DNA from: Phanerodontia chrysosporium
Lineage: Eukaryota > Basidiomycota > Agaricomycetes > Polyporales > Phanerochaetaceae
Length of the DNA: 64,000 bases
Reading direction: 5' to 3'
Assembly (NCBI GenBank): GCA_001910725.1
Contig: MJGA01000026.1
Coordinates: forward strand, 355,443 to 419,442
Below are positions 9,748 to 20,852 of this stretch, in pieces; positions within the stretch are counted from its first letter, which is position 1, and the number at the start of each line of letters is the position of its first letter. A model generated the notes under the pieces. That model did not search any database and had not been told where the DNA came from. It was given only the letters and a program-made list of their open reading frames with translations. Made by a program: the position numbers and the translations under genes.

Positions 9748-11081
9748 TTAGCCTGAGAGGCCGTAGAGGCGGGGTTGGTACAGTCCCGGGCCTTGTGGCC
9801 GGGCTTTGCGCAGAACATGCACAAGTTGTTTTCGAAACGGCGTTTACACTCCTCTGGCGTTAGCTTACCGTTCTTGTCCAAACCCATTGCCTTTGCCCTG
9901 TCAGCGGTGGAGTTGTTGCCGCCGCCGTTGTTTCCGGGCCGCGGCGCGGAGTTCGCCCTCGGGTTCGGAGTATCATTCCTGCCCCCGGAGTTCGAACCCT
10001 TTGCCTGGTTGTTGTTGCCGCTGGACTTAGCAGCCTGGTTGCCGTTGCCGCTGCTCGACGCATTGTTAGAACTGCCTCCGGAGTTGTTACTCCGAGAGCC
10101 GGAGTTCTGCGACGAGCTGGCTTTCGGTTGAGACCCCCGTTCACGGCGGATCTCTTCCTGGCGCTCCCAATATCGCCGGTCGTAGAGCTGGATCATCCTC
10201 CGCATTCCGGCCAGCGTTTTAGGCTTGCCGGACGGGGACTCGGAGATCTTGTCCTTGAGCCGGGCTGGGAGGCCCTTGTAGAGCAAGAAGCACAAGGCCG
10301 ACTCGCTCCACTGAACTCGGGATGCTAACCTGTTGAATTCAGCAAGATATTTTGCGCACGGCTTATCGTCGCGCATGGTTAGCGTCTGGAGTTTGGACTC
10401 CGCGTCGCCCTCCGGGTCAAAGACTCCGAAGTTTGACTGGAGTTCCTCCACGAAGATGTCCCAGTCGTCAATCCATTCCGGATCTTCGCCCCTCATGATG
10501 GCTGGTTCGAACCAGTCCAACGCAGTACCCTTGAGGTACGAGAGAGCGAAGCTGACCTTGTCCTGACCCCGGGAGAAACTCCGGGTATCAGTCCGGAAGG
10601 CCAGTTGACACTGGAGCAGGAAGGTGTTGAGCTTCTGTGGGTCGGAGCCATCGAACGGGTCGGGCTTCCGGACCTTCACAGAGCGGGGCGGAGGAGAGGA
10701 GGACGTCTTACGAGTTAATCGTTCCAGTACCTCCGCTAACCGGACTATGTCCGATTGCGGAGCTTCCCCGTTCCGTGGCTCCGAACGTCGAGAGCCGGAA
10801 CGGGACTGGGAGCCCTCTCTACTCGGGTCGGAATCCTGGAACGGGTTGTTCGGGGATTCGCGAGGCATGTGGAATTCCGGGACCGGAGGTTCCTCAGAGG
10901 CCCGGTTTTCCGGCTGCGGCTCTGCAGCCTGGGGTTCCTCGTCTGGACCTAGTTCTTCGAACCGGTCCTCGTCCGGAGTCGTGTGTCGTCGCGACACGGG
11001 CCGTTGCGACGTGGATCGTTGCGACGTGGATCGTCGCGGCCGGACGTTGATGTGTCCGTACGCCTGCTGGAAGGCGCTCAT
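9687..11081 (-). CDS. gypsy3 Gag with CCHC zinc knuckle
   Basis: 464 residues. The ATG lies only 28 nt inside the 5' LTR, which fits the compact leader of self-priming Ty3 elements. The N-terminal third is Arg/Ser/Pro-rich. The central part (residues about 130-290) resembles a retrotransposon Gag capsid region (LNTFLLQCQLAF, GTALDWFEP, KLQTLTMRDDKPCAKYLAEFNRLA). An Asn/Ser/Gly-rich linker follows, then the knuckle CMFCAKPGHKARDC (CX2CX4HX4C). It ends in TGA at 9689-9687, with pol in the -1 frame. It forms the particle shell and binds the genomic RNA. Confidence 0.93.
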   Translation of the reverse strand: MSAFQQAYGHINVRPRRSTSQRSTSQRPVSRRHTTPDEDRFEELGPDEEPQAAEPQPENRASEEPPVPEFHMPRESPNNPFQDSDPSREGSQSRSGSRRSEPRNGEAPQSDIVRLAEVLERLTRKTSSSPPPRSVKVRKPDPFDGSDPQKLNTFLLQCQLAFRTDTRSFSRGQDKVSFALSYLKGTALDWFEPAIMRGEDPEWIDDWDIFVEELQSNFGVFDPEGDAESKLQTLTMRDDKPCAKYLAEFNRLASRVQWSESALCFLLYKGLPARLKDKISESPSGKPKTLAGMRRMIQLYDRRYWERQEEIRRERGSQPKASSSQNSGSRSNNSGGSSNNASSSGNGNQAAKSSGNNNQAKGSNSGGRNDTPNPRANSAPRPGNNGGGNNSTADRAKAMGLDKNGKLTPEECKRRFENNLCMFCAKPGHKARDCTNPASTASQAKARSATTTSSATPQSSESKA

Positions 11082-11092
11082 GCAGTGCCGAG

Positions 11093-11107
11093 CCTCAGTT
11101 CGGATAT
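11093..11107 (-). promoter_or_regulatory. gypsy3 self-priming site (15 nt)
   Basis: In sense orientation ATATCCGAACTGAGG begins two bases after the 5' LTR. It is perfectly complementary to CCTCAGTTCGGATAT inside each LTR (plus-strand 4093-4107 and 11354-11368), 29 nt downstream of the TATA box. This matches the Tf1/sushi mechanism, in which the RNA 5' end folds back to prime reverse transcription. No tRNA 3' end is needed to explain the site. Confidence 0.85.
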
Positions 11108-11109
11108 AC

Positions 11110-11640
11110 TGTCAAGGTGCGGGTCGGAGATGGGCCGGAGAACGGAGAACAGAGCGGAGAAAGGGTCGGAGAAGGGCGGAGGTCGGAGGTCGGATGGCAG
11201 TCGGCTTCAGCCTTAAAGGGCTGCGCCCTCGGCGGTCTGCGTTGCCTGGATTTCGGAGTCGGAGATACGGAGAAGTGGCGGGGTTCGGGCCCACACAGAG
11301 ATTGCGAGAAAGGATTAAGCAGAGTCGAGAAGGTACAAGGGGGACCTAAGTCGATATCCGAACTGAGGATACAAGTGCTAGCGCGGGAGCTTATATACTA
11401 CTGAGTCCGGAGTTCGTGGAGATGGTCGGAGATGTACAAAACATATCATACTTCCAATCTGGGATTTGTCTCAGGAACGAAGGGGTAAAGGTTTGCGAGA
11501 TGATGAAGGCATGTGGTGAAGATAAGACCTTAGCAACCAACCGGAGTCGCAGCTCCGAATGTCCGTGCTACTCCGTAGCTTCCCTCGAACTCCGGCGTTC
11601 TCCATGACCGGAGTTGGCTCGGAATTTCAGCGCCATGACA
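11110..11640 (-). repeat. gypsy3 5' LTR
   Basis: 531 bp, differing from the 3' LTR only at 11151. It is followed outwards by the target duplication ATCTC. Confidence 0.95.
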
Positions 11641-11645
11641 ATCTC

Positions 11646-11785
11646 GTAGCTCACCGTTTTCGTAGCTTAGTCTTGGGTCGTCTTCGACGAACCAACACCA
11701 GTCTCGAGCGCGGTCGCCCTCTGTAGCCTCGTTCTCATGCTATAGATCTCGTTTCCGACCTTGCGGGGCGGCTCAGCCTTTGACA
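11646..11785 (+). mobile_element. LTR-like family D, right part (end uncertain)
   Basis: It continues the sequence interrupted at 3848 after the duplicated ATCTC. The end is placed at ...CCTTTGACA by analogy with the other LTR families; no second copy is available to confirm it. Confidence 0.35.
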
Positions 11786-12769
11786 ACTATGCCGGGTGCT
11801 TCTTCACATGTGTCCCCTCCGAGCTGGTGCCCTTGTGGCGTGCCAACGTCGGATCAGCAACGAGAGTATCGAGGCTGTATCAGTCTGCACAATAGTGAGA
11901 TTGTGTGCATATCATAATAGGGATAGAACAATTCTTATAAGGATGAGCAAAGCCTACAAACTAGTGATGGGGTATGTACCCAAGAGTAAAAAGCCACTGG
12001 CACGAATAGTAATCAGAGGGGACGTGTGCGAAGAAGTGCCCGGCATAGCCTTGGACTGAAATGCCGAAGGGGCTGAAATCCAAAAAGGGATGAGAGGGTG
12101 GCAGGCGATGGGCGGCGGGCATGGGCTGACATCGGCAATGCCTGGCGAGTGCAGCATGATAATGTCAGCGGGGAGCGGGCTCGCCGGCCTGTAGCTGCGG
12201 GTCCACGGTCACCGGCCGGCGGGCCATGTGTCCTTTGTGGCCAAAAAATAGATGACCTCGCCATGGGGTAAATATGTTTGTAAGGAGGTTAGCCCTTACT
12301 GAAGCAAAAGGCTTTGAGATAAGTAACACTATAACAACAGAGATAAGCTTGCTTTGTATCGTTGTAACAAGCTTGCAAAAGGAGCGAGCTGTTTCCATCA
12401 GAAAAAGGTGGGCTAATCAAAGGGGGCATAGGCTAGCGAAGAATGTAGCTTTTTTCGTCGAAAATAGCTAGATCAGGCTGTTTCACATGTGATAAGATGG
12501 TCTCAATTTTTGGCCGTTATGGCCGAGAATAGGCAGCATATGTTATCATATCTTAGGACCGGAAATCACCGGCCTCTTTCCATCCTCAAAAGCCAGCTTT
12601 TCCCCAATTCTTGTCCCATTCCTCTTTTCTACACTTTTTTCGCTAAGAAAAGTGTCAAATTATTGTCATGATAAAACCTTCCAGTTGATGCATTGTCATC
12701 CCTTCACTGTCAGAGAACACAGGCTGCCGCAGAATTTTTGGTGTACGCTCTAATACTACCTCACATGAC
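11786..12769. other. Intergenic region downstream of NLR1
   Basis: No coding region can be supported. It is the 3' flank of NLR1 (convergent with nothing) and contains only short frames of mixed composition. Confidence 0.6.
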
Positions 12770-15340
12770 TCACTCATTGTACCACAGCTCCTCTGTACCT
12801 GAAAGCCTTATTCTCTCCACCAGATCTTTAAGCGCAGTCTGATATTGCATTTTTTTCTCCTCGCCATACTTTCCCCAATGCCGCTCCAAGCTCTCCGCAT
12901 TGCAGAAAATGTCGCACCAGGCAACATCACTGTCATTCTTGAAACTATGACGCCACCATTCTGCATATACTAGTCCAAAGTGGCAACATTCATCACAAAG
13001 TGTGTCAGCACCCTGCGAAATGAGGTGTCATTCAGTAGGCAATAATGCTGGTCCAGTGCTTACCTTGAGGTATTTCTGCATGCTTACAGACCAGGCTGGG
13101 AAAAAGCCCATATACGCATAGTCCTGACACATTTGAGCCATGATGGGTAGCTGCATTCGCACTGCTTCATAAAGCTGCGAGTCAAGTGCTGCACTGCGCT
13201 CGGCTGATTCAAGATGTTGATCCCAGTTCATCTTCACATATTGAATGTACCATGTAAACGAGCACTCCGTGCCTTGACTCTTGCAGCGCAGGAAGTGTGT
13301 TATGGTGTCGAACGAATATGCTGCAAGGCATCTTGAAGCGAGAAGAGCATGCCCTTTGGCAGAGTCGACATGGTACAAGGCATCGGTGCACCGGTCCTTG
13401 TCGAGAAGAAACTCGCCGAAGGTGGCGTGCACGGGCACCACACACCCATACCTGTTCACGAGTATGACCGAGCGCAGCCTGTCGAAGATCCAGAGCGCTT
13501 GCGTCTCCGTCATATCGAACAGAAGGGCAATCGAGGCGATGAGAAGTTTATCCTTGCCCAACGCAATGAACAACAGCACTCTCTTCAGCCGGTCGTGGCG
13601 CGCTCTGTCGGACGCCATATCCTCTGAAGGGAATGCCCGCCGCAGAATATGGAGGTACAGGCTGCCCAGCGCCACGAGCCCGGTGCCAGTCGATGCGAAG
13701 AGGCACCTGAATTGCTCCTCGGGGTCGTCGTCATACTGCTCGAGGAACCTGACGGCAACATGCGCGAAAACGAACACACCCTCGGCTCGTGCGATGAGGC
13801 GGTCGAGCACCTCGGGATTGGCACGCACATAGTCTCCATGTCGCCCGATGTTGGGCACAGTATCGCGCAGGAACAGCGCGACGTCGTTATTCCAGTCGTC
13901 CTTGGTGTCGTTGAGGCTTCGATGGTAGACAACATCCCGATTATCGGACGAGACGAGGATGGGAAGGATGTGCGGCTCGGGCCGGGAAGCAATGAAGAGG
14001 CGGAGCCATGGCACGCGGCGAACAAGTTCGAGGAGACAACGGAGAAGCTCAGGCACGAGCTCCCGGTCCTTGCACTCGTCGAGGCCGTCAATGACGAGGA
14101 ATGTGACTGGGTGGTCCGCAAGGCTCTCTGGAGCGTCGGTGAGAGGTTCGAGGAGCAGCTGCTCGAAGGAAATCTTCACTTGCTGCTTGGCTCCGTGCTT
14201 GACATACTCCTCCGCGGCCTTGACGATACGCGGCCGCAGACAAGGTTGGAGATGCGCGAGTTGATATGCGAGCGTCGGGAACAGGGACCGTGCAGACTCG
14301 CAGTCCCCGCTACCGCGCACGAAGAAGAATGACCCGCCCAAGTTCAATTTCCACTCTCCGCGAATGCGGGTGCACAGCTGGTGTGCCACGGCAGACTTCC
14401 CGAGGCCCGCGCTGCCGCTGAGGTGGTACAGCGCCTTGGGACTGTCTGCAGGGAAGCCTGTAGTGCACCACTTCTGGAGCTCTTCGAAGAGCTCGACGCG
14501 CGTCCCTTGCATGAAACCACTTTTGGTCTCCTCGACGGAACGGTAGCCAGCAGAGTCGCAGTACGGGATAGACTCGAGAATGCTCCGCTCCTCTACGGCA
14601 ATTCCGCAGCTGATCAGTCCCAAGTAACCAAGAAGAGTAAAGATGGCTTGCCTGCATCCCGTACAGTGCTCTGGACATTCCTGGTGACCGCTTCTGTGGC
14701 CACTTGCGTGCGGACCTGTGGGTGGATCTCAGCATGCCGAGACACAGAGCTGCAGGCACAGAATGCATGCGTACAGTGAACATAGTTAACGCGTGGCCCA
14801 TTCCCGCGTTCACATCATCTAGGATTGCCTCGTTATGTTTCGCATACACGAAGCGCCAGATATACCCGAGGACCCCTGACCCTCCCTTGAGTGTGTTGGT
14901 TCTGGTCAGCAGGTCAGCGAGTGCACTGCACGAAGCGGAACGTGGTCAGCATTGTACATCCGCAATCGAGCGATGTCGTACTTCGCGAGCTGGTCCACTC
15001 GGGTTTGGAGATTCACAAAACCGTTCTCATCGCCGGAGGCCCTCGCCTCCTTGACCATCTGAGCAATAGCGGCATCGAGCTCCGTGACCTTGGCGATGAA
15101 CTGCTCCACAGCTTCGCGGTTCGTGCGGACATCCTGTACAAGCACACGTCGGACATCCTCCTCATCTAGACGTTGGGAGGTGCGTACCTGCACTCGCTCG
15201 ACGATTGCCGAAAGCGCTTCCGCGATGAGAGGAAGCCAGGGTAGGGGAGCGAGCCCCAAAGCAGTCTTAGTGAGCGCGAGAACTGGCAGGGCATTGTCGA
15301 GCACGGCGATACCGAGCTTGTGCCGCGAGTGGAAGCCCAT
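12770..15340 (-). CDS. NLR1: NACHT NTPase with helical N-terminus
   Basis: Six exons on the minus strand (15340-15188, 15133-14982, 14925-14775, 14715-14652, 14592-13064, 13012-12770), 763 residues, all phases consistent. The start MGFHSRHKLG is chosen because it aligns with the paralogue NLR2. Residues about 1-165 are helical and amphipathic (TALGLAPLPWLPLIAEALSA) and resemble the MLKL-like N-terminal bundles seen in Agaricomycete NLRs. Exon 5 begins with the NACHT region: Walker A GSAGLGKSA, Walker B FLVIDGLDE, RLFIASRPEPH sensor. No WD40, TPR or ankyrin repeats follow. Intron 4 has a GC donor (GCAAGC). It lies downstream of a metacaspase relic in the same orientation, as NLR2 lies downstream of the intact metacaspase. 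The likely role, by family, is non-self sensing coupled to cell death. Confidence 0.9.
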
Positions 15341-15989
15341 GAATCGCATTGGCAGCACAGGCGTGAGTGGAGCGAGTGGATGGTGGTAGAGAGAGAAGAG
15401 GCAACGCACCGCCCCGTGCACGACACCCATGCCTATGCCTACCCCCCGCCTCGCCGTGCGAACGGGCTGTGACAGCGAACCCTAATCGCTGAAGCGCGCA
15501 TGCCCCCGCCCACGCAGCGTTCATGAGAGAACGAATATCCTGGAATCTGCCCGGAAGTGCTGTAGAGGCGCAATGGGGATGTGAGGGCGGACACTGATCA
15601 GAAGCAGCCCAGCCGCTGGCGCCGCTACGGTCGCGACTGGCAGCAACGCGGGCCACAGGGATAAACCTGCGGGATAGACTCGAACTATGAGTGCCATACA
15701 AGGCCGCCCAGGCAGAGCCATCAATGGCGTACCAGGCATGGCAAGTTTTGAAAGCCGCTCTCCGTGTGCGCTTGCACCATACCTGCTGTGATGGCCATAT
15801 ATCATAGAAAAAAGCGGACATACCGTTGACATTATGCATGCATCCATAGATATTAGACGGCGCCACGAGCAAGTCATTGTATCCCAGGCCTATAAGACGA
15901 ACCTGTAGCTCGTGTCAACATTTGTCCTGGGTATAGCAATCATTCAGCAGCACTACATCCTACTGCGTCACGCAAAGGGATGGTGAGCG
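15341..15989 (-). promoter_or_regulatory. Upstream region of NLR1, inverted duplicate of 20853-21375
   Basis: Read on the minus strand it matches much of the NLR2 upstream region (for example CCCGTTCGCACGGCGAGGCG and GTCGTGCACGGGGCGGTGCG in both). The duplicated block therefore includes the promoter. No separate gene is visible. Confidence 0.75.
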
Positions 15990-15999
15990 GGCCGCTTAC

Positions 16000-16230
16000 G
16001 ATGCGGAGCGAGCTCAACAGCTGCGGCTTCTGTTGGTGCTTCCGCCAGAGGGTATTGCGCACCGAGACAAGCAGCTGCTGGTACGTCAGCCCGGGATCCT
16101 GCGTGAGCACCTAGATGAACGCCTGCATCACTGCGCCAGCAGCGCGTCGTGAAGAAGACGCACATAGGACATCGCGCCCGCTAGGACGCAATCTTGCAGG
16201 TGTACGCGCTCGTCTGGCAGTTGCTTAAGA
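16000..16230 (-). pseudogene. Metacaspase relic (last exons of a second copy)
   Basis: Read on the minus strand it aligns with the end of exon 14, intron 14 and exon 15 of the intact metacaspase at 20520-20770. Shared blocks include GGGCGCGATGTCCTA, then a GTGCGTC intron start, GCGTTCATC and GGGCTGACGTACCAGCAG. One codon is now a stop (ATCTAGGTG where the intact gene has ATCCAGGTG), and the exons coding for the catalytic His and Cys are not found upstream. It occupies the mirror-image position before NLR1. Confidence 0.85.
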
Positions 16231-16670
16231 CGCGGTGGGGAGTCGCTACACCGCATGACACGACTTAGCTGACCGTCGACGCGCCGAAATGATTCCGACC
16301 CGGACATAAACGCGTTCACCCTGGTACTGGCAGCGTGGTCTCGCCAGGCCTCCCTCTACGCAGACGAGCTTTGGCGTGCAGGCAACCTTGCGATCTACTC
16401 TGGATTCTACAGTCCACCGACGGTGCTTCGATTAGTCTATCTCTGTTCTCCATTGGGTGGTACGCAGCCTTATCGATGCGCTTTGCAACGACGTCGCACA
16501 GACCGCGCAGAAGCGGACGGCCGACACTTGGCGCTGTCAAAATGAGGGTCAACATGGATCGCATATACAAGTCGTCACAGTGGGAGCTGCCCCCGCAAGC
16601 CAAAGCGTGAGCACAATAAGAATATATCGGATAGAAGCGATCTAGATGTAGCACATACAAGCCGCGTAGA
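16231..16670. other. Gap between metacaspase relic and UTP16-like gene
   Basis: No supported gene. It may hold further, unrecognisable remains of the duplicated metacaspase. Confidence 0.4.
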
Positions 16671-17648
16671 CTAGTCATCGCGCACGAACCGCGCCGCAGG
16701 CCCATTCCGCTTCATGACGCCTATATTTGCTGGGTGCACGGTTGAGCATGCGCCCACATAGCGATGCCACAGAACACGTACCTGGTCTCCGCTCCCAGCC
16801 ACGCGCCTTCGCCGTCTTTGCGTCTCCGCGCAAGTTGAGGCTGCGGCGCACGAAGGTGTTTACAGCAGGCGCCGGCGCGAGGCCCCGCGGGTGCGTGGTG
16901 GACGGCCGTGCGGTGCGCGACGGCAGCGTTTTCACGACACGCGATCTATTAGGGGTCAACATGTGGTAGGCAACGGGAAAGGGGACAGGACGCACCCGAT
17001 GACGAGCTCCTTCGTCGATGCCTGCACGCGCTTCCGCTTCTTGGGAGGCGGCGACTCTGGCCGCTGCTTCGACTTCGCCTTCGCCTTAGTTTTCGGCGGT
17101 TTTGAGGGGAGCTGGGAGAAGGCGGTCGCAAACAGATGGTCGGGGAGATAGTCTTTTTGTGCAGGGCGCGACTGGATTTGTGACAACTCTTCCTCCTCGT
17201 CTTCCGAGTCCTCGTCTGCTTCGTCCTCGTCCGCTTCGTCCTCGTCCAGCTCGCTGGCGTCACCCTCGCTTTGTGTCCCATCCATCTCAACATCCTCATG
17301 CTCACTGTCATCCCCGTCCATTTCTGCCTGCGCCTCCCGCATCGCGCGCTCCATGCGAGCCTCGAGGTCCTCCTTCGAGGGCGCAGCGTCCCCACCGTCG
17401 CTTTCGTCGTCCGCCTCGGTAAAGACGGTCTCGCGGGCCTTGCCCTTGCCCTTCGCCGCGCCCTTTGCCTGTGCTTTGCGCTCCTTCAAAACACGGTCCT
17501 TCTGCCTGCGGCGGTCCTTGAGCCTCTGCTTCTCGGCGGCGTGGAACTGCTGTAGCGCGCGGGCCTCTCCCTCGGCACTCTTTTTCGTGGCGCCAAAGGA
17601 GAACGCCTCTGGGGCCTCGTCGTCGCTGGATACTGGGCTGCGAGACAT
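16671..17648 (-). CDS. UTP16/BUD21-like nucleolar protein (U3 snoRNA-associated domain)
   Basis: Three exons, 17648-16996, 16945-16782 and 16729-16671, phases consistent, 291 residues. The N-terminus (SSDDEAPEAFSF) and the following Lys/Arg/Glu/Gln-rich helix (EKQRLKDRRRQKDRVLKERK) are typical of the family. A long acidic stretch follows, then KDYLPDHLFATAFS, a basic nuclear-localisation-like block (PPPKKRKR), and the C-terminal signature RSLNLRGDAKTAKARGWERR leading into NIGVMKRNGPAARFVRDD. Family members act in the small-subunit processome with U3 snoRNA during 18S rRNA maturation. This is an ordinary host gene trapped between the two halves of the inverted metacaspase-NLR duplication, and it transcribes divergently from the metacaspase. 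The family call comes from remembered motifs. Confidence 0.8.
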
Positions 17649-18474
17649 CGGGGAGTGTACGTGGGAGGGTGAGGCGGGAGGGGTGAGGAAGCGCGAGCTG
17701 CAGGAAAACGGAGAAGGCGGGATGTGACGTGTGACCCGCTAGTGACCCGCCGCTTTGCGTGACGCTGAGGCGCGCGTGCGGACGAAGAGCCGCGCCTGAG
17801 TCCGTTTCCTTCCTCCAGGACGTACCAGAGGCACCCTGAAGACATGTCAGACCCTCGACGCAAGGCAAAGCAGGTCGCTCTGTCTGCTGTTGCTGTCTTG
17901 GCCACGCTCTGTGACTGCACTGGCTAGCGCGGAACGCGGTTGGAAGCTTTTCATCTTTACTTACTATCCTGACTCGTGAGTTCGAGGGGTAAGTCAATTG
18001 CTTGCTGCTTTTATTTCAATGTTCATGCCGTTGCTGGCCGTAGAGCCGGTACTTCAGCTCATTGCATTCCCACGATGCCGACATCAAAGTTTAGCTATAC
18101 GTGGCCCGAGACCCAACCCTGTGCGTGTATCGGTCGTATTGTAAATCAAGTAATTCACGGACGCACTCCCTAGGAAACACCTCCAGTTGGGCAGTGCACA
18201 CTCCCTGTAGCCGCTGGGTGCAGCTCAGAACGGCGACTAGGCAAACCCAGCATCCTCACCAGGGTGACCCCGTGAGCCGTACGCGCTCGTGCAGCGTCCT
18301 CCAGATCCGTCCTCGGCGGTCGCCCACGGCGCCAGAGCTGCCCATATCAGCCTCCGGGTCGTCGCGGACCCTCGTTCGCCCTGACTCCGTCTCCGAGACA
18401 ACTGCCGTCCTGCGCCTCCCCGCTGCGCACATCTGCACCTCTCGCTTCAACCATTACATCGAATTCTGCCCAAG
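17649..18474. promoter_or_regulatory. Shared intergenic region between UTP16-like gene and metacaspase
   Basis: 826 bp separate two divergent starts. No ORF with recognisable content and no obvious repeat is seen, so it presumably holds both promoters. Confidence 0.55.
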
Positions 18475-20852
18475 ATGATGTGGGACTTTGGAGACCACAC
18501 GTATACCCCCGGCGAGCCTGAGCCTCAGCGACGGCCGCAGCCTGTCGCATACCCGCCACAGTGAGTACAATACACGGACTGATGTGCATGAAGTCCATGA
18601 TCTGATTGCTGGAGTAGACATACTTCTTATCCCCTCCGTAAGTCCATCTTCTGTATGGTCGTCTGGGTGCTCGGATGCGGAAGCTATCTCTCGACACTTT
18701 CGTAATCCCACAAAGTGGTTTCAGTCGGGTTCATCCTGCGAGATCGTGGCAAGTGTCAGATCTGGCACGCTACTCAGGAACAAAAGAGGCTGTCGGAATC
18801 AGTCCATGGAGAAGCTATGCACTGGCAAAGTTATTCCGCTGCTCATTAATGTCCAAGACGCGCAATCGGCGGACCCGCGCCACCGCTCCGTTGGATTCCA
18901 CAATCCCTTCGCCCGTGTCTACAACTCCGAGCACCCTCGTGACATCTCAATGATTAAATCTTACGTTAATCTCTGCTGCCCACAGCGCCGGTACCGCACC
19001 GCCGTATATGCCGCTCGTGCAGCACACGCCGTCGTACGGCTCGTCGCACGCATCGACCCCAGGCGCGTACAGTATGCCCGCCCCGCGCCGAGCTCGTACC
19101 CGCCCGGGGGCATCCCGCGCTCGCCCGTGGAGATCAGCGTCGAGTACACCTCGAGTAGTAGCCACGCCCACCGCTCACGTCGCCACTCGCACTCCCATCG
19201 GCAGACGAGCCAGCCGCCTGTCCAAGGTCCGTGGTGAGACTGGTTGTCCTCTTCTCTTGCACGCTAACGGGTCTCGACTAGTCACTCAGCAGCATGACAG
19301 AGGCCATGTTGCTCAGCCGCACCCGCAGCAGCACCACTGTAGGCCCGTTCGCGCCGTCTCACCTACTGTGTCTGACCGTGACACACAGATGCCCCCATTT
19401 CCATGCCCTCGTTCCACTTTGAGCTCTCGAAGTGCAACCGCCGCAAGAAGGCGCTTTGCGTGCGTCTCCTTCCTCAAGCCTATCTTCTGCACGGCACTCA
19501 CGACCCCTCATTTTAGATCGGCGTGAACTACATCGGGATGAAGGAGCAGCTGAACGGGTGCATCAACGACGCGCGCGCCGTGCGCAAGTTCCTCATCCGT
19601 GCGTCCCCCGGCATCCGCGCGTGACGACGCTGACCGGCTGTGCAGAGCACTGCGGGTACAAGCGCGAGGACATCGTGCTCCTCACGGACGACGCGACGAA
19701 CCCGCGCCAGGTCCCCACGCGCCAGAACATGCTCGATGGCATGCGCTGGCTCGTGCGGGACGCGCACAAGCACGACTCGCTCTTCTTCCACTGTGCGTCG
19801 CCCCTCGTGCGTTTGTGGAATGTGCGTGCTGACGCGGGCAGATTCTGGGCATGGCTCGCAGGTCAAGGACCAGGATGGTGACGAGGTCGATGGGTATGAC
19901 GAGGGTAAGTGTGTTGCTCAGGCGCGGGTGTCGGATTCTGACGGCGCGTGCAGTGATACTTCCTGTGGATTTCCGCCAGGCTGGGATTATTACCGACGAT
20001 GTGCGTCTTCCACCGCACTTCTGGGAGCGGAGGCTCTAACTGTTTGTAGCTCATGCACGATATCATGGTCAAGCCGCTGCCTTCCGGCTGCCGCCTCACG
20101 GTAAGCACCTTTGACTACTCGCGGGTAGCTGCAGTAGCTGAACTTGTTCCAGGCCCTCTTTGACGTGGGTCCCTCGTTGTTCGTCTTTCGTGTCCCCATC
20201 CTCATCTCCCTGCACGATTTTCTAGTCTTGCCACTCTGGCACTGCCCTCGGTACGCCATCTCGTATATGCGCTGGCCCCCATGCGCTGACTGCACCCGTC
20301 AGATCTTCCCTATGTCGTACGTCGCACACGCCCGCCGGCCTCCATGACACTCAGCTGACACGATACATAGTATCACAGCGACGGCCGGCTGAAGGGCTCG
20401 CGCATCGCTCGCGCGCATCAAGCCGAGAAGGCCTCGCCGGCCGACGTTGTGAGTACCACCCAAAACATTACCGTCTGCACACGCTGACTACAGAGGCAGA
20501 TCTCGTTCAGCGGGTGCTCGGACTCGCAGACGAGCGCAGACACGTACGAAGACGGCGCCGCGGCGGGCGCGATGTCCTACGTGCGTCCCCTTCACATCGC
20601 GCGCACCGCACAGTGTGTCGGTGGCAGCTACTGACGCGCCAAGACAGGCGTTCATCCAGGTGCTCACGCAGAACCCCGGGCTGACGTACCAGCAGCTGCT
20701 CGTCTCTGTGCGCAAGATCCTCCGTGAGAAGTACAAGCAGAAGCCGCAGCTGTCGAGCTCGCACCGCATCGTAAGCGCCTGCTCGTCATGCCTTTGCACA
20801 ATGCAGTGCTGATTGCTGTGCCCAGGACACGAGCTACAAGTTTATCTTATAG
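18475..20852 (+). CDS. Type I metacaspase (intron-rich; possible 1-nt frameshift in the prodomain)
   Basis: Sixteen exons can be traced: 18475-18560, 18986-19226, 19282-19338, 19389-19459, 19517-19598, 19646-19792, 19842-19904, 19954-20000, 20050-20100, 20153-20164, 20226-20250, 20303-20316, 20371-20448, 20494-20580, 20648-20770, 20826-20852. The prodomain is Pro/Tyr/Ser/His-rich. The p20 core shows IGVNYIGMKEQLNGCINDA, the catalytic His in YSGHGSQVKDQDGDEVDGYD and the catalytic Cys in FDSCHSGTALDLPY. The p10 part has ISFSGCSDSQTSADT. Total coding length is one base short of a multiple of three: in exon 2 the reading sense moves from AYSMPAP to SSYPPGGIPRS near 19075-19090, as if one C were missing from a C-rich run. 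Metacaspases are Cys proteases cutting after Arg/Lys and are linked to fungal cell death. NLR2 starts 523 bp downstream on the same strand. Confidence 0.9.

Larger units (their letters stand above)
3849..11640 (-). mobile_element. Complete Ty3/gypsy element 'gypsy3' (7.8 kb) with antisense extra gene
   Basis: The element is bounded by 531-bp LTRs at 3849-4379 and 11110-11640 and by a perfect target duplication ATCTC (3844-3848 and 11641-11645). The two LTRs differ at one position (G3890 against A11151), so it inserted recently. Order in the transcribed (minus) direction: 5' LTR, self-priming site, gag, pol, antisense zinc-cluster gene, 3' LTR. All frames are intact, so it may still be mobile. 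It sits inside LTR-like family D. Confidence 0.95.

Noticed and set aside
16316..16705. 129-codon minus-strand ORF upstream of the metacaspase relic
   Set aside because: It overlaps the last exon of the UTP16-like gene in another frame and has no recognisable content.
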